56,256 bases of DNA from Defluviicoccus sp. bin129 (GTDB lineage Bacteria; Pseudomonadota; Alphaproteobacteria; MPNO01): NCBI GenBank assembly GCA_002239065.1, contig MPNO01000026.1:1-56256 (forward strand). The letters run 5' to 3'. The position numbers and the translations under genes were made by a program. The notes beneath the pieces are model-generated. The model did no database searches. It was not told the DNA's origin and saw only the letters and a list, made by a program, of their open reading frames with translations. This document shows positions 43,065 to 50,574 of this stretch, piece by piece (the stretch's first letter is position 1; every line of letters starts with the position of its first letter).

Positions 43065-43930
43065 TGTGGGAAGCGCTTGTCCAGCCCTTCGCCGATTTCG
43101 GCTTCATGCGGCGCGCGCTCGTGGGCTGCGTGGCGATTTCGCTCGGCGCGACGCCCGTGGGCGTGTTCCTGATGCTGCGCCGCATGAGTCTGACGGGCGA
43201 CGCGATGGCTCATGCAATCCTGCCGGGTGCGGCCGTCGGTTATCTCGTCTCGGGTCTCTCGCTCGGGGCGATGACCGTGGGCGGGCTGATCGCGGGCCTG
43301 GCGGTGGCGCTTCTCGCGGGCTTCGTGACCCGAGCCACGGCGCTGCGCGAGGACGCGAGCCTCGCGGCCTTCTACCTGATCTCGCTGGCGGCGGGCGTGC
43401 TGATCGTGTCCACCCGGGGCAGCAACGTAGACCTGATGCATGTGCTGTTCGGCACCGTGCTGGCGCTCGACAACGCGGCCCTGATCCTGCTCGGCGCCAT
43501 CGCCAGCCTTACGCTGTTCACGCTCGCGGTGCTGTTCCGGCCGCTCGTGCTCGAATGCGCGGACCCGCAATTCCTGCGCTCGGTCAGCGGGCTCAGCGCC
43601 GTGGCGCATCTGACTCTTCTGGTCCTCGTCGTGCTCAACCTCGTGGGCGGGTTCCAGGCGCTCGGCACGCTGATGGCGGTCGGCATCATGATCCTCCCCG
43701 CCGCCGCGGCGCGGTTCTGGACGGTGAGCATCGGCGCGCTGATCGCGGTCGCGACCGCGATCGGGATGCTCTCGAGCGTGAGCGGCCTTCTTCTCTCCTA
43801 CCATTTCAGCCTGCCCTCCGGTCCGGCGATCATCCTCGTCGCCGGTCTCGCCTACGGGATCTCGCTGGTCCTCGGGCCGGTCAGCGGTCTTGCCGCGCGG
43901 GCCTTGTGGGGCCGTTACCTCGAAGCCTGA
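43064..43930 (+). CDS. znuB: Zinc ABC transporter permease
   Basis: 288 residues, ABC-3 family with about eight membrane spans. Characteristic parts: FGFMRRALVGCVAISLGATP, LRRMSLTGDAMAHAILPGAA (the conserved 'D-x-xxHxxLPG' region), LIVSTRGSNVDLMHVLFGTV and GTLMAVGIMILPAAAARFWT. ATG 43064 overlaps the znuC stop; the adjacent GTG 43061 is an alternative. Forms the zinc channel with ZnuC. Confidence 0.94.
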   Translation: MWEALVQPFADFGFMRRALVGCVAISLGATPVGVFLMLRRMSLTGDAMAHAILPGAAVGYLVSGLSLGAMTVGGLIAGLAVALLAGFVTRATALREDASLAAFYLISLAAGVLIVSTRGSNVDLMHVLFGTVLALDNAALILLGAIASLTLFTLAVLFRPLVLECADPQFLRSVSGLSAVAHLTLLVLVVLNLVGGFQALGTLMAVGIMILPAAAARFWTVSIGALIAVATAIGMLSSVSGLLLSYHFSLPSGPAIILVAGLAYGISLVLGPVSGLAARALWGRYLEA

Positions 43931-43942
43931 AGGAGCGTTTCC

Positions 43943-44923
43943 ATGCCCATCCGCAGAGCCTTTCCGAACGCCGTCGCCGCCGTCCTCTTGCTGTCGTTCG
44001 CCGCCCCGGCCGCCGCACAGCCCCACGGACCGATCCCCGTGGTCGCCACATTCTCGATCCTCGGCGACATGGTGAAGCGCATCGGAGGCGAGCATGTCGC
44101 TGTCACGACGCTCGTCGGCCCCGATGGGGACACCCATGTCTACCAGCCGACCCCCGCGGACGCGCGGTCCGTCCGCGAAGCGCGGATCCTTGTCGTAAAC
44201 GGGCTGCAATTCGAAGGCTGGCTGGACCGGCTGATCGACGCTTCGGACTTTCGCGGTGTCCGGGTGGCGGCGACCGACGGCATCGAGCCGATCGCGTTCG
44301 ACGACGGGCACGGCAGCGACCCACACGCTCGCGACGGCGAAGCCGGCCACGACAAACACGCCGGGGACGACGATCGCGAAGGCCATGACCATGGCGCTCT
44401 CGACCCGCACGCCTGGCAGAGCCTGCGCAATGCCGTGGTGTACGTGGACAACATCGCGGCGGCGCTGGCCGAGGCCGATCCGGGGAATGCCGGCGCCTAC
44501 CATCGGAATCGCGAGGCCTATGTGGACCGGCTCGAGGCCCTCGACGCGAAAATCCGCGAGCTCGTTGCCAGGCTTCCCGCGGCCGCACGGACCGTCGTCA
44601 CCTCGCACGACGCGTTCCAGTATTTCGGTCGCGATTACGGGCTGACCTTCATCGCGCCGCAGGGGCTCAGCACCGAATCGGAGGCGTCCGCAAAGGATGT
44701 CGCCCGCCTCATCCGGCAGATACGCGAACGGGGAATTCGCGCCGTCTTCATCGAGAATGTCGCGGACCCCCGGCTCCTGAAACGCATCGCCGACGAAACC
44801 GGAGCGGCCATCGGCGGGACGCTCTATCCCGGCGCGCTGTCCGGCCCGGACGGTCGGGCGCCGACCTATCTCGACATGATGCGGCACAACGCGACGACGC
44901 TCGCGCAGGCGCTGACTTCGTAA
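43943..44923 (+). CDS. znuA: Zinc ABC transporter substrate-binding protein
   Basis: 326 residues, cluster A-I metal receptor. Signal peptide ~1-25 (AVAAVLLLSFAAPAAAQ). Zinc ligands: His in GDTHVYQPTPAD (~residues 63-74), His in GALDPHAWQSLRN (~150-162), His in VVTSHDAFQYFGRDYG (~218-233) and the distal acidic residue near IGGTLYPGALSG. The His/Asp-rich flexible loop between (HGSDPHARDGEAGHDKHAGD and following, ~122-149) is the mark of zinc rather than manganese receptors. Order zur-znuC-znuB-znuA is complete. Confidence 0.94.
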   Translation: MPIRRAFPNAVAAVLLLSFAAPAAAQPHGPIPVVATFSILGDMVKRIGGEHVAVTTLVGPDGDTHVYQPTPADARSVREARILVVNGLQFEGWLDRLIDASDFRGVRVAATDGIEPIAFDDGHGSDPHARDGEAGHDKHAGDDDREGHDHGALDPHAWQSLRNAVVYVDNIAAALAEADPGNAGAYHRNREAYVDRLEALDAKIRELVARLPAAARTVVTSHDAFQYFGRDYGLTFIAPQGLSTESEASAKDVARLIRQIRERGIRAVFIENVADPRLLKRIADETGAAIGGTLYPGALSGPDGRAPTYLDMMRHNATTLAQALTS

Positions 44924-45100
44924 GGCTCGGCGCAAGACGTTCGAAAGCCGGGTCGCCGGACTTCCGGGAACCAGAGGGACAGGCCGGTACACCGCGCAAG
45001 AGGTCGTGTCCCGAACAGCGCTTTCCGCCAGCATCTGCGAACTGGGTAGAGGCGGCTGAGTGCAACTGAACGGCTGCAAAGATTGAAGGAGCAGGAATCC

Positions 45101-46057
45101 ATGAATCAGATCCCCGTTACCGTTCTGACCGGCTATCTCGGTGCCGGCAAGACAACCCTGTTGAATCGCATCCTGACCGAAGAGCACGGCAAGAAATACG
45201 CCGTGGTTGTCAACGAGTTCGGCGAAATCGGCATCGATAACGACCTCGTGGTCAACGCTGACGAGGAAGTGTTCGAGATGAACAACGGTTGCATCTGCTG
45301 CACCGTACGCGGGGATCTGATCCGCATCCTTGGCGGTTTGATGAAACGGCAAGGCGGCTTCGATGGAATCCTCATCGAGACCACGGGCCTTGCCGATCCC
45401 GCGCCAGTCGCCCAGACCTTCTTCGTGGACGAAGACGTTCGGCGACGGACCTGGCTCGATTCGATCGTAACGGTGGTCGACGCACGCCACGTCGTCCAGC
45501 GGCTGGAGGATAGTCATGAGGCACTGGAACAGATTGCCTTTGCCGACGTCATCCTTCTCAACAAGACGGATCTTGTGCCGGCCGACGAACTGGCGCAGGT
45601 GGAAACTCGCATCCGCTCGATCAATGCGACGCCAGTTATCCATCACACGCAGCGATGCGAGGTGGGGCTTGACATGGTTCTGGGGCGCCGAGCCTTCGAT
45701 CTTGATCGCATACTGGCGATCGAGCCGGACTTTCTCTCGGAAGACGACCATGAACACGACGATGCCGTGAAGAGCGTCTGCCTGCGCACCGACCGGCCCT
45801 TGGACGGGGTCCGCCTCACGGAGTGGTTGCAGCGCCTGCTTGTGGAGCGTGGTCAAGACCTTCTGCGAACCAAGGGGATCCTGTCGTTCGCCGGTCAGGA
45901 CAAGCAGTATGTCATCCAGGCGGTCCATATGCTGATGGAAGGTAATTTCACCAAGCCGTGGAGCCCAGACGAGAACCGGGAGAGTCGCCTGGTCTTCATC
46001 GGACGAAACATCGATGAGTTGGAACTGCGTCAGCAGTTCGACGCCTGCATAGCATGA
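45101..46057 (+). CDS. CobW/YjiA-type G3E GTPase, probable zinc metallochaperone
   Basis: 318 residues. P-loop GYLGAGKTTLLNRIL (~residues 10-24), G2/G3 region VVNEFGEIGIDNDLV, the metal-binding GCICCTVRGDL (CxCC, ~66-76), ETTGLADPAPVAQTFF and guanine-specificity NKTD (~151-154). The C-terminal CobW_C domain contains GILSFAGQDKQYVIQAVHML. The ATG at 45101 follows GAAGGAG. Several CobW-like proteins are Zur-controlled zinc chaperones, and its position behind znuA supports that. The 177-bp gap from znuA contains no Zur box that I can see. Codon use from here to 47353 looks less GC-rich than the surroundings. Confidence 0.88.
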   Translation: MNQIPVTVLTGYLGAGKTTLLNRILTEEHGKKYAVVVNEFGEIGIDNDLVVNADEEVFEMNNGCICCTVRGDLIRILGGLMKRQGGFDGILIETTGLADPAPVAQTFFVDEDVRRRTWLDSIVTVVDARHVVQRLEDSHEALEQIAFADVILLNKTDLVPADELAQVETRIRSINATPVIHHTQRCEVGLDMVLGRRAFDLDRILAIEPDFLSEDDHEHDDAVKSVCLRTDRPLDGVRLTEWLQRLLVERGQDLLRTKGILSFAGQDKQYVIQAVHMLMEGNFTKPWSPDENRESRLVFIGRNIDELELRQQFDACIA

Positions 46058-47109
46058 GTTTGCCCGCTCAACAGGGCACCACGTCGCTGCTTGATCGCGC
46101 CGGCACCGGTCGGACGCTCGACGCTTATGTAGTGGGCGTTGTGTTCCTCAAGGACGGACTGCTTGCGGCTGCACTCGGGGACGGCCGGGTCGCGTTCATC
46201 GACAGCGAGAGCATGAATTCTCCGTCCTTCGTTTCGGTGCATGACGGGGCTTGTCTTTCGCTGGCCGTCGACCCGGGGGAGCAGCGCGTTCTGACAGGCG
46301 GAGACGATGCTCGGCTGGTGAGCACCGGCACCGACGGCGAGACGACCGAAATCGCAGCCATCGCGGAGCGGTGGGTCGAGCCGATTGCCGCGAGCAGGGC
46401 ATCCGGGCTGTGCGCTGCGGTCTTCGGCAAGACTGTTTCCCTTTTCGCGCAGGATGGAACAGCGGTTGGAGCGTTCGATCACGCAAACACAGTCGGCGGT
46501 CTGGCATTCCACCCGAAAGGGCGGCGGATCGCCGCCGCGCATTATGGTGGAGTCAGCCTCTGGTGGGCGAAGCAGAGCACGCAGGAACCCAAACGGCTCG
46601 GCTGGCCGGGTTCGCACCTTGGTCTGACCTGGAGCCCGGACGGGAAGTACATCGTCACCGCAATGCAGGAGAACGAGCTGCACGGTTGGCGGGTCTCCGA
46701 CGGCGCCGATATGCAGATGTCCGGCTACCCGACGAAGGTCAAGTCGATGAGCTGGCTGCCGAAGGGACGGTATCTGGCGACCGGTGGCGCGGAGTCCGTG
46801 GTCTGTTGGCCGTTTCACGGCAAGGGCGGCCCCGTGGGCAAGGCGCCGCTCGACCTCGGGCGGGGCTTCGAGGGTCTGGTAACGGTGGTCGCTGCCCACC
46901 CCCGGCATGACGTGGTCGCCGCCGGATACGAGGACGGTGCCACCATCCTCGTGCAGATCGACCGCGCTCATACGGTTGTGGTCAAGCGACCCGGCAAGGG
47001 CAGTGTGACCGCGCTCGCCTGGTCGGCGGACGGACGGCATCTCGCACTCGGTACCGAGAGCGGCTTTGTCGGTCGCATTGGCCTTTCCGACTGGCGGACT
47101 CCATCATGA
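46054..47109 (+). CDS. WD40-repeat beta-propeller protein
   Basis: 351 residues with about seven blade-like repeats. Examples: CLSLAVDPGEQRVLTGGDDA (~residues 67-86), VGGLAFHPKGRRIAAAHYGG, LGLTWSPDGKYIVTAMQENE, VKSMSWLPKGRYLATGGAES and VTALAWSADGRHLALGTESG. There is no signal peptide, so it is a cytoplasmic scaffold. It overlaps the GTPase gene by 4 bp (ATGA), which argues for a joint function, perhaps a platform for zinc transfer by the GTPase. That role is inference. Confidence 0.86.
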   Translation: MSLPAQQGTTSLLDRAGTGRTLDAYVVGVVFLKDGLLAAALGDGRVAFIDSESMNSPSFVSVHDGACLSLAVDPGEQRVLTGGDDARLVSTGTDGETTEIAAIAERWVEPIAASRASGLCAAVFGKTVSLFAQDGTAVGAFDHANTVGGLAFHPKGRRIAAAHYGGVSLWWAKQSTQEPKRLGWPGSHLGLTWSPDGKYIVTAMQENELHGWRVSDGADMQMSGYPTKVKSMSWLPKGRYLATGGAESVVCWPFHGKGGPVGKAPLDLGRGFEGLVTVVAAHPRHDVVAAGYEDGATILVQIDRAHTVVVKRPGKGSVTALAWSADGRHLALGTESGFVGRIGLSDWRTPS

Positions 47110-47147
47110 GCGCGAACAGGGAGACTCCAATCGAGGTTCTTCCATGA
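47106..47147 (+). CDS. Possible 13-codon coupling ORF
   Basis: ATG 47106 sits in the WD40 stop (ATGA) and its own stop overlaps the ATG of the DUF1289 gene (CCATGA). The peptide MSANRETPIEVLP is probably only a translational bridge that carries ribosomes to the next gene. Confidence 0.25.
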   Translation: MSANRETPIEVLP

Positions 47148-47353
47148 AACGGAGGGCAAGGCGCGTGCAATCCCCATGCATCGACGTCTGCCGCTTCGAC
47201 CCGAAGACGGGGTGGTGCCTGGGCTGTGGCAGGACCGCCGCCGAGATCGGAGAATGGCCCAGGCTCACACCGTTCCGCCGAAGCCGGATCGAACGGGAAC
47301 TCACGCGGCGCCTGGTGAAGTTCGGACAGCGCCAGCCATTGGAAAACGAATGA
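47144..47353 (+). CDS. DUF1289 small Cys-rich protein
   Basis: 69 residues. The family motif is SPCIDVCRFDPKTGWCLGCG (~residues 10-29), followed by RTAAEIGEWPRLTPFRR. Four Cys (C12, C16, C25, C28) could bind iron-sulfur or zinc. Small DUF1289 proteins are widespread in proteobacteria; function unknown. Last gene of the putative zinc-chaperone operon with the GTPase and WD40 protein. ATG 47144 is used; the upstream in-frame start overlaps the WD40 gene. Confidence 0.82.
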   Translation: MKRRARRVQSPCIDVCRFDPKTGWCLGCGRTAAEIGEWPRLTPFRRSRIERELTRRLVKFGQRQPLENE

Positions 47354-47547
47354 ATCTGTCAATCGGCCTTGAAGTTTGACGCCCTATTGGAGTGCGATAT
47401 TGACCCCCCTGAGTGGCACGGCGGAGGTTGTCCCGGCAGTCAACAGGGGGGACCCGCGCGGCTTCGTGTAGCGCTCTGCGCCACGCGGAGCGAAGCCGCG
47501 CCGGGGGGTGCCTGTTGGCCCCCCCGGGGCAACCGGGCCGCGGGGAC

Positions 47548-47735
47548 GGCCGGCGCCTGCCTACCGACTGGACTGAGCGCTACGGCACCACCCCGGTGCT
47601 GATCGAAACCTTCGTCGAGACCCCGCGATACACCGGTGCGGTCTACCGGGCGTCGGGCTGGACCCGCGTCGGGACCACCCAGGGCCGCGGACGCTACGAC
47701 AGGCACACGAAACGAAGCCAGCCGCAAAAGGGACA
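47548..47735 (+). pseudogene. Relic of a DUF4338-Tn5/IS4-like transposase fusion
   Basis: One frame preserves about 55 residues of the DUF4338 core: LPTDWTERYGTTPVLIETFV, then RYTGAVYRASGWTRVGTTQG and RGRYDRHTK. Beyond it (to ~47850) pieces of a Tn5-like DNA-binding segment occur in different frames (GDPRLA, then GVARLPALAR in another frame). So the element is truncated at both ends and frameshifted. The remainder of 47354-48050 shows no gene I can support. This is transposon debris. Confidence 0.6.
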
Positions 47736-48050
47736 GCAGTGGACTCGTTGCGGGGATCCACGGCTCGCGGCGTGGCCCGTCTCCCGGCGCTGGCCAGGTG
47801 AACGCCGCCCGGGTGGCGGGGCGCGGCGCCGCGCAGGCATTGCGGCGCCCGGGCGCCGGAGCACGCGATCGCCCTCACGCTGGCCGCACGCTGGCCGGGG
47901 GGCGGGGCCGAAGCGCTCTCTCAAGCCTCCCCGGCAAGCGGCTGGCGGGCCACGGAGTCGCGCCCTCCCGCCCGCGCCCCAAGCGGACCCGCCGCGTCCC
48001 CGGGGGACAAGAAATTGGCGGATCGGATCAATGTATGGGGGATTGTACGC

Positions 48051-48221
48051 CTAACTGGCCAAGGGCTTTCGCCCTAGTTTCTTCTTCGGCACTCGCAGGG
48101 AAAGATCGGGTGGCTTCGCGGCGGAGAAGATCGCTCGCGCGGCTTGTTCCGGCGTGGCATCCAGCTTCGGGATGTTCTTCGTCGGCTGACCTCGGCTCCG
48201 TTTCTCCGTCTTCTCGGTCAT
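48051..48221 (-). CDS. Small basic hypothetical protein (56 residues)
   Basis: From ATG 48221 behind GGAGGGG: MTEKTEKRSRGQPTKNIPKL, then a predicted helix DATPEQAARAIFSAAKPP and a basic tail (LRVPKKKLGRKPLAS). No family recognised. It lies 20 bp downstream of the retropepsin-like gene on the same strand and is probably co-transcribed. The basic ends suggest nucleic-acid contact. Confidence 0.6.
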   Translation of the reverse strand: MTEKTEKRSRGQPTKNIPKLDATPEQAARAIFSAAKPPDLSLRVPKKKLGRKPLAS

Positions 48222-48241
48222 CGTGCCACCCCTCCTTGCCG

Positions 48242-48652
48242 TCACTCTGGTGTTAGGTCTGGCCAAGCCAATCTCTGATCTATCAGCGCAACGTCGCTCG
48301 GAGGCTGCACTACGAGAGCGAGCCGGAATATCCTGAGAAAGTCCATCCCGACTAGATATCTAGGCATCTCGGGAGACAGCGCGATCAGTGCACGTCGCGA
48401 ATATCCTTGGAACTCCACCTCGCCGTAGCCCGTCTCCATGGTGATCCTTCTGCTGTCTGCCAGCGTCGATCCTACCGGGGGACCTTCGTCCAGACCGATA
48501 CTCATGGCGCGGTCCATCGGTAGCTGGAGACATCCCCAGAAGCCGGTGTCGATCACCACGTCGTCCAGAGTGTGCCTCGTTCCGTCCAGACCCCGGAGAA
48601 CGATCTTCGTGCAGGGGCTCCCGCCAGCGTCAAAGTGACCGATTGTAAGCAT
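48242..48652 (-). CDS. Retropepsin-like (clan AA) aspartic protease
   Basis: 136 residues, the size of a single-lobe aspartic protease that works as a dimer. The catalytic triad motif is VVIDTGFWGCLQLP (Asp-Thr-Gly at ~35-37). The flap-like segment and the second hydrophobic-hydrophobic-Gly motif RYLVGMDFLRIFRL (~107-120) match the retropepsin/AF_2120 style. I chose ATG 48652 (MLTIGHFDAGGSP); a longer frame upstream is possible. It overlaps the preceding small gene by 23 bp. The target protein is unknown. Confidence 0.72.
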   Translation of the reverse strand: MLTIGHFDAGGSPCTKIVLRGLDGTRHTLDDVVIDTGFWGCLQLPMDRAMSIGLDEGPPVGSTLADSRRITMETGYGEVEFQGYSRRALIALSPEMPRYLVGMDFLRIFRLALVVQPPSDVALIDQRLAWPDLTPE

Positions 48653-48950
48653 GGCTGGCAATAGGACCCATGCGGAATGCATCCGGCGAACCGACCCGGA
48701 GCAAACAGAAGACCCCGCCCGGCGCATTCGTCCTCGCCGTCACGAAAGCCTTTTCTGGAGTCTGGCTTCGGTAGATTTTGCCGGTCTCAATGTCGATCAC
48801 AACGAAGCTGTCGTGATACTTCTTCTCGTACTCTTCCCGGAATTTCTCATTGTAGATTTCCTCCCCACGCCGAACGATCTCGTCTGGTGTCAGCTTTGCC
48901 AAAGCGTCTTCTCCCCGTTTCTGAGCGCGAGACGAGGATGGCTTGCCCAT
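48630..48950 (-). CDS. Hypothetical protein, DUF5678-like fold, upstream partner of the retropepsin
   Basis: 106 residues from ATG 48950. A charged N-terminal half (MGKPSSSRAQKRGEDALAKL … EKFREEYEKKYHD) leads into a small beta domain HDSFVVIDIETGKIYRSQTP and PGGVFCLLRVGSPDAFRMG. The 'VVID-x-TG…A…A…' pattern resembles DUF5678-type proteins often found next to small aspartic proteases. First gene of the three-gene minus-strand set; start choice is uncertain (48971 also possible). Confidence 0.6.
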   Translation of the reverse strand: MGKPSSSRAQKRGEDALAKLTPDEIVRRGEEIYNEKFREEYEKKYHDSFVVIDIETGKIYRSQTPEKAFVTARTNAPGGVFCLLRVGSPDAFRMGPIASHAYNRSL

Positions 48951-49060
48951 CAATGTTCGCGGAAAAACCATCCACATCAGAATGGGGTTACCCAGAGCCA
49001 ACCCACAGGAAGTTTTCCCGATGTGGAAAGCATAGGGGACAAATCCTGGGGGATAGACAT

Positions 49061-49105
49061 GCGGGAACCCTCTCGGTACACTGCCTATTCCGAGAGGGTT
49101 CCCGC
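49061..49105. repeat. Perfect 16-bp inverted repeat with 13-nt loop
   Basis: GCGGGAACCCTCTCGG (49061-49076) is exactly complementary to 49090-49105. It lies between the 106-residue gene and the IS1595 relic. There is no T-run, so it may be an operator, a transposon end remnant or a structural barrier rather than a terminator. Confidence 0.7.
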
Positions 49106-49115
49106 CTTCGATTGT

Positions 49116-49149
49116 CCGCCCCGCGCCGGTCGCCAAACCTGCGGGGCGG
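49116..49149 (-). terminator. Hairpin after the IS1595 relic, possible terminator
   Basis: CCGCCCCGC (49116-49124) pairs with GCGGGGCGG (49141-49149), a 9-bp GC stem with a 16-nt loop directly beyond the stop of the transposase relic. It lacks a clear U-tract, so this is tentative. Confidence 0.4.
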
Positions 49150-49156
49150 TTGTGTG

Positions 49157-49531
49157 TCAGACCGCCACCAAGTCTCGGTAGCGCAGCCGCTTCCCGATCA
49201 TCCCCCGGGCCAGCGTGGACATTTGGGCCACCGTGTCCAGATCCCGGATGTTGTGCCGTCCGGCGAATTCGGAGACGTATCGTGGCAGATGCTTCTCGGA
49301 CAGATGGTGATAGGTGCCGTGGTGGCCCCGTTTCAGCATGCTCCAGAAGGACTCAATGCCTTGGGTGTGCGTATCACCGCGAACGTACTCATCCTTGGTG
49401 TGGCGGACCCTTTCGTGGCGGACCGTTTCGTGTCGGGGCAGACCCTTGTAGGCCACGTTCTCGTCGGTATAGACCATCGCGCCCGGTGCGCTGCCTTCCT
49501 TCACGAAGCCCTTTAGGGGCTCACCGCTAAT
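49157..49531 (-). pseudogene. 5'-truncated IS1595-family (ISXO2-like) transposase
   Basis: About 120 C-terminal residues of a DDE transposase remain: the second catalytic Asp in AMVYTDENVAYKGL, the terminal acidic residue in THTQGIESFWSMLKRG, and the family ending YHHLSEKHLPRYVSEFAGRHN. Homologous sequence begins around 49528 (LKGFVKEG…); an in-frame TAG lies just before it. The N-terminal zinc finger and first catalytic Asp are gone. The break lies within ~10 bp of a parS site. A dead insertion sequence. Confidence 0.82.
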
Positions 49532-49538
49532 CCCCTAT

Positions 49539-49554
49539 TGTTTCACGTGAAACA
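49539..49554. promoter_or_regulatory. parS: parS centromere site (ParB-binding), site 1
   Basis: TGTTTCACGTGAAACA is a perfect 16-bp match to the bacterial parS consensus TGTTNCACGTGAAACA. It sits between the truncated transposase and the 3' end of tauD. Together with the next 7 bp it forms a 23-bp inverted copy of 53883-53905. Confidence 0.93.
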
Positions 49555-49565
49555 TTAGGCCGGCG

Positions 49566-50525
49566 TCAGTCGTTGTCGCGCTTGGCCCTTGTGGCCTCGA
49601 ACTCGCTCAGCGGCGGCGAGATGAAGTTCCTGAGCTCGGAGATGTCGGCCGGCGGGCCGTCGCCTTTGGGGCGGTCGCCCTTGATGGTGACCCGGTGCAT
49701 CAGCCGGCGCTCGGGGTAGTAGTCGTGCAGCGCCGAGTGCTGCACCGACCGGTTGTCCCAGAACACCACCATGCCGGGCCGCCAGCGGTGCCGGTAGTGG
49801 TATTCGTGGCGCAGGGTGCGGCGGTAGAGGAATTCGAGGATGGTGCGCCCCTCGTCCTCGTCCATGCCCTTGATGTGGGTGGTGAACGAGCGGTTGACGA
49901 AGACCGCCTTGCGCCCGGTGACGGGATGGACGCGGACCAGCGGGTGGGCCCTCGGCCGGTAGACCTCCTCGTAATGGCGCAGCCGGTCGCGGCCGTGCTT
50001 CGAATCGGGGAACAGCTTCTTGAAGGTGATGAAGTCGTGCACCGCCTCGAGCCCGTCGAGCAGGCGCTGCATGCGGTCCGACAGCCCCTCCCACAGCGCG
50101 TGCATCGAGCAGAACGCGGTGTCGCCGCCGGGCGCGGGCACGATCTTGGCGCTCAGCATGGTGCCCATCGGCGGGCACTCGCGGAAGGTCTCGTCGGAAT
50201 GCCAGATATCGGTCGAGGGCGGCGGGTTTCCCTCCTTGTTGTCGAACACGATGAGCTCGGGCTGCTCGGCGTCGTTGGTCGAGAACGGGTGCACCGTGAG
50301 CTCGCCCATGCGGCGGCCGAAGGCGACCAGCTGCTCGGCCTCGATATGCTGGTCGGGGAAGGCCAGCACGCCGTGCTCGGCATGGGCGGCCAGCACCGCC
50401 TCGGCCTGGGCGTCGCTCAGCGGGCGGCTGAGGTCGATGCCGGTCACCTCGGCGCCGCAGAACACGCCGAGCTTCTCGATCCTGATCCCGCTGTCCTCGA
50501 CGGCGTGGATCGCGCGCGTCGCCAT
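49566..50525 (-). CDS. TauD/TfdA-family Fe(II)/2-oxoglutarate dioxygenase
   Basis: 319 residues. The iron triad is visible as DIWHSDETF (HxD, ~residues 106-114) and the distal His in RLMHRVTIKGDRP (~278-290); the nearby Arg residues bind 2-oxoglutarate. The N-terminal motif LGVFCGAEVTGIDLSRPLSD is typical. Substrates in the family range from taurine to herbicides and sulfate esters; not decidable here. ATG 50525 is used. It is separated by 49 bp from algH upstream on the same strand. Confidence 0.88.
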   Translation of the reverse strand: MATRAIHAVEDSGIRIEKLGVFCGAEVTGIDLSRPLSDAQAEAVLAAHAEHGVLAFPDQHIEAEQLVAFGRRMGELTVHPFSTNDAEQPELIVFDNKEGNPPPSTDIWHSDETFRECPPMGTMLSAKIVPAPGGDTAFCSMHALWEGLSDRMQRLLDGLEAVHDFITFKKLFPDSKHGRDRLRHYEEVYRPRAHPLVRVHPVTGRKAVFVNRSFTTHIKGMDEDEGRTILEFLYRRTLRHEYHYRHRWRPGMVVFWDNRSVQHSALHDYYPERRLMHRVTIKGDRPKGDGPPADISELRNFISPPLSEFEATRAKRDND

Positions 50526-50574
50526 GGCAGACCTCCCTCCGGCTGATCCCGCGCGACCCTAGCACGCCGGACCC

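Noticed and set aside
44924..45100. A second Zur box or separate gene between znuA and the GTPase
   Set aside because: No AATGTTATAACATT-like dyad and no ORF with a ribosome-binding site were seen; the gap appears to hold only the Shine-Dalgarno for the GTPase gene.
48242..48950. Calling the retropepsin operon a defined anti-phage or toxin-antitoxin system
   Set aside because: Only genomic layout and the DTG motif support this; no known system with this composition can be named from sequence alone.
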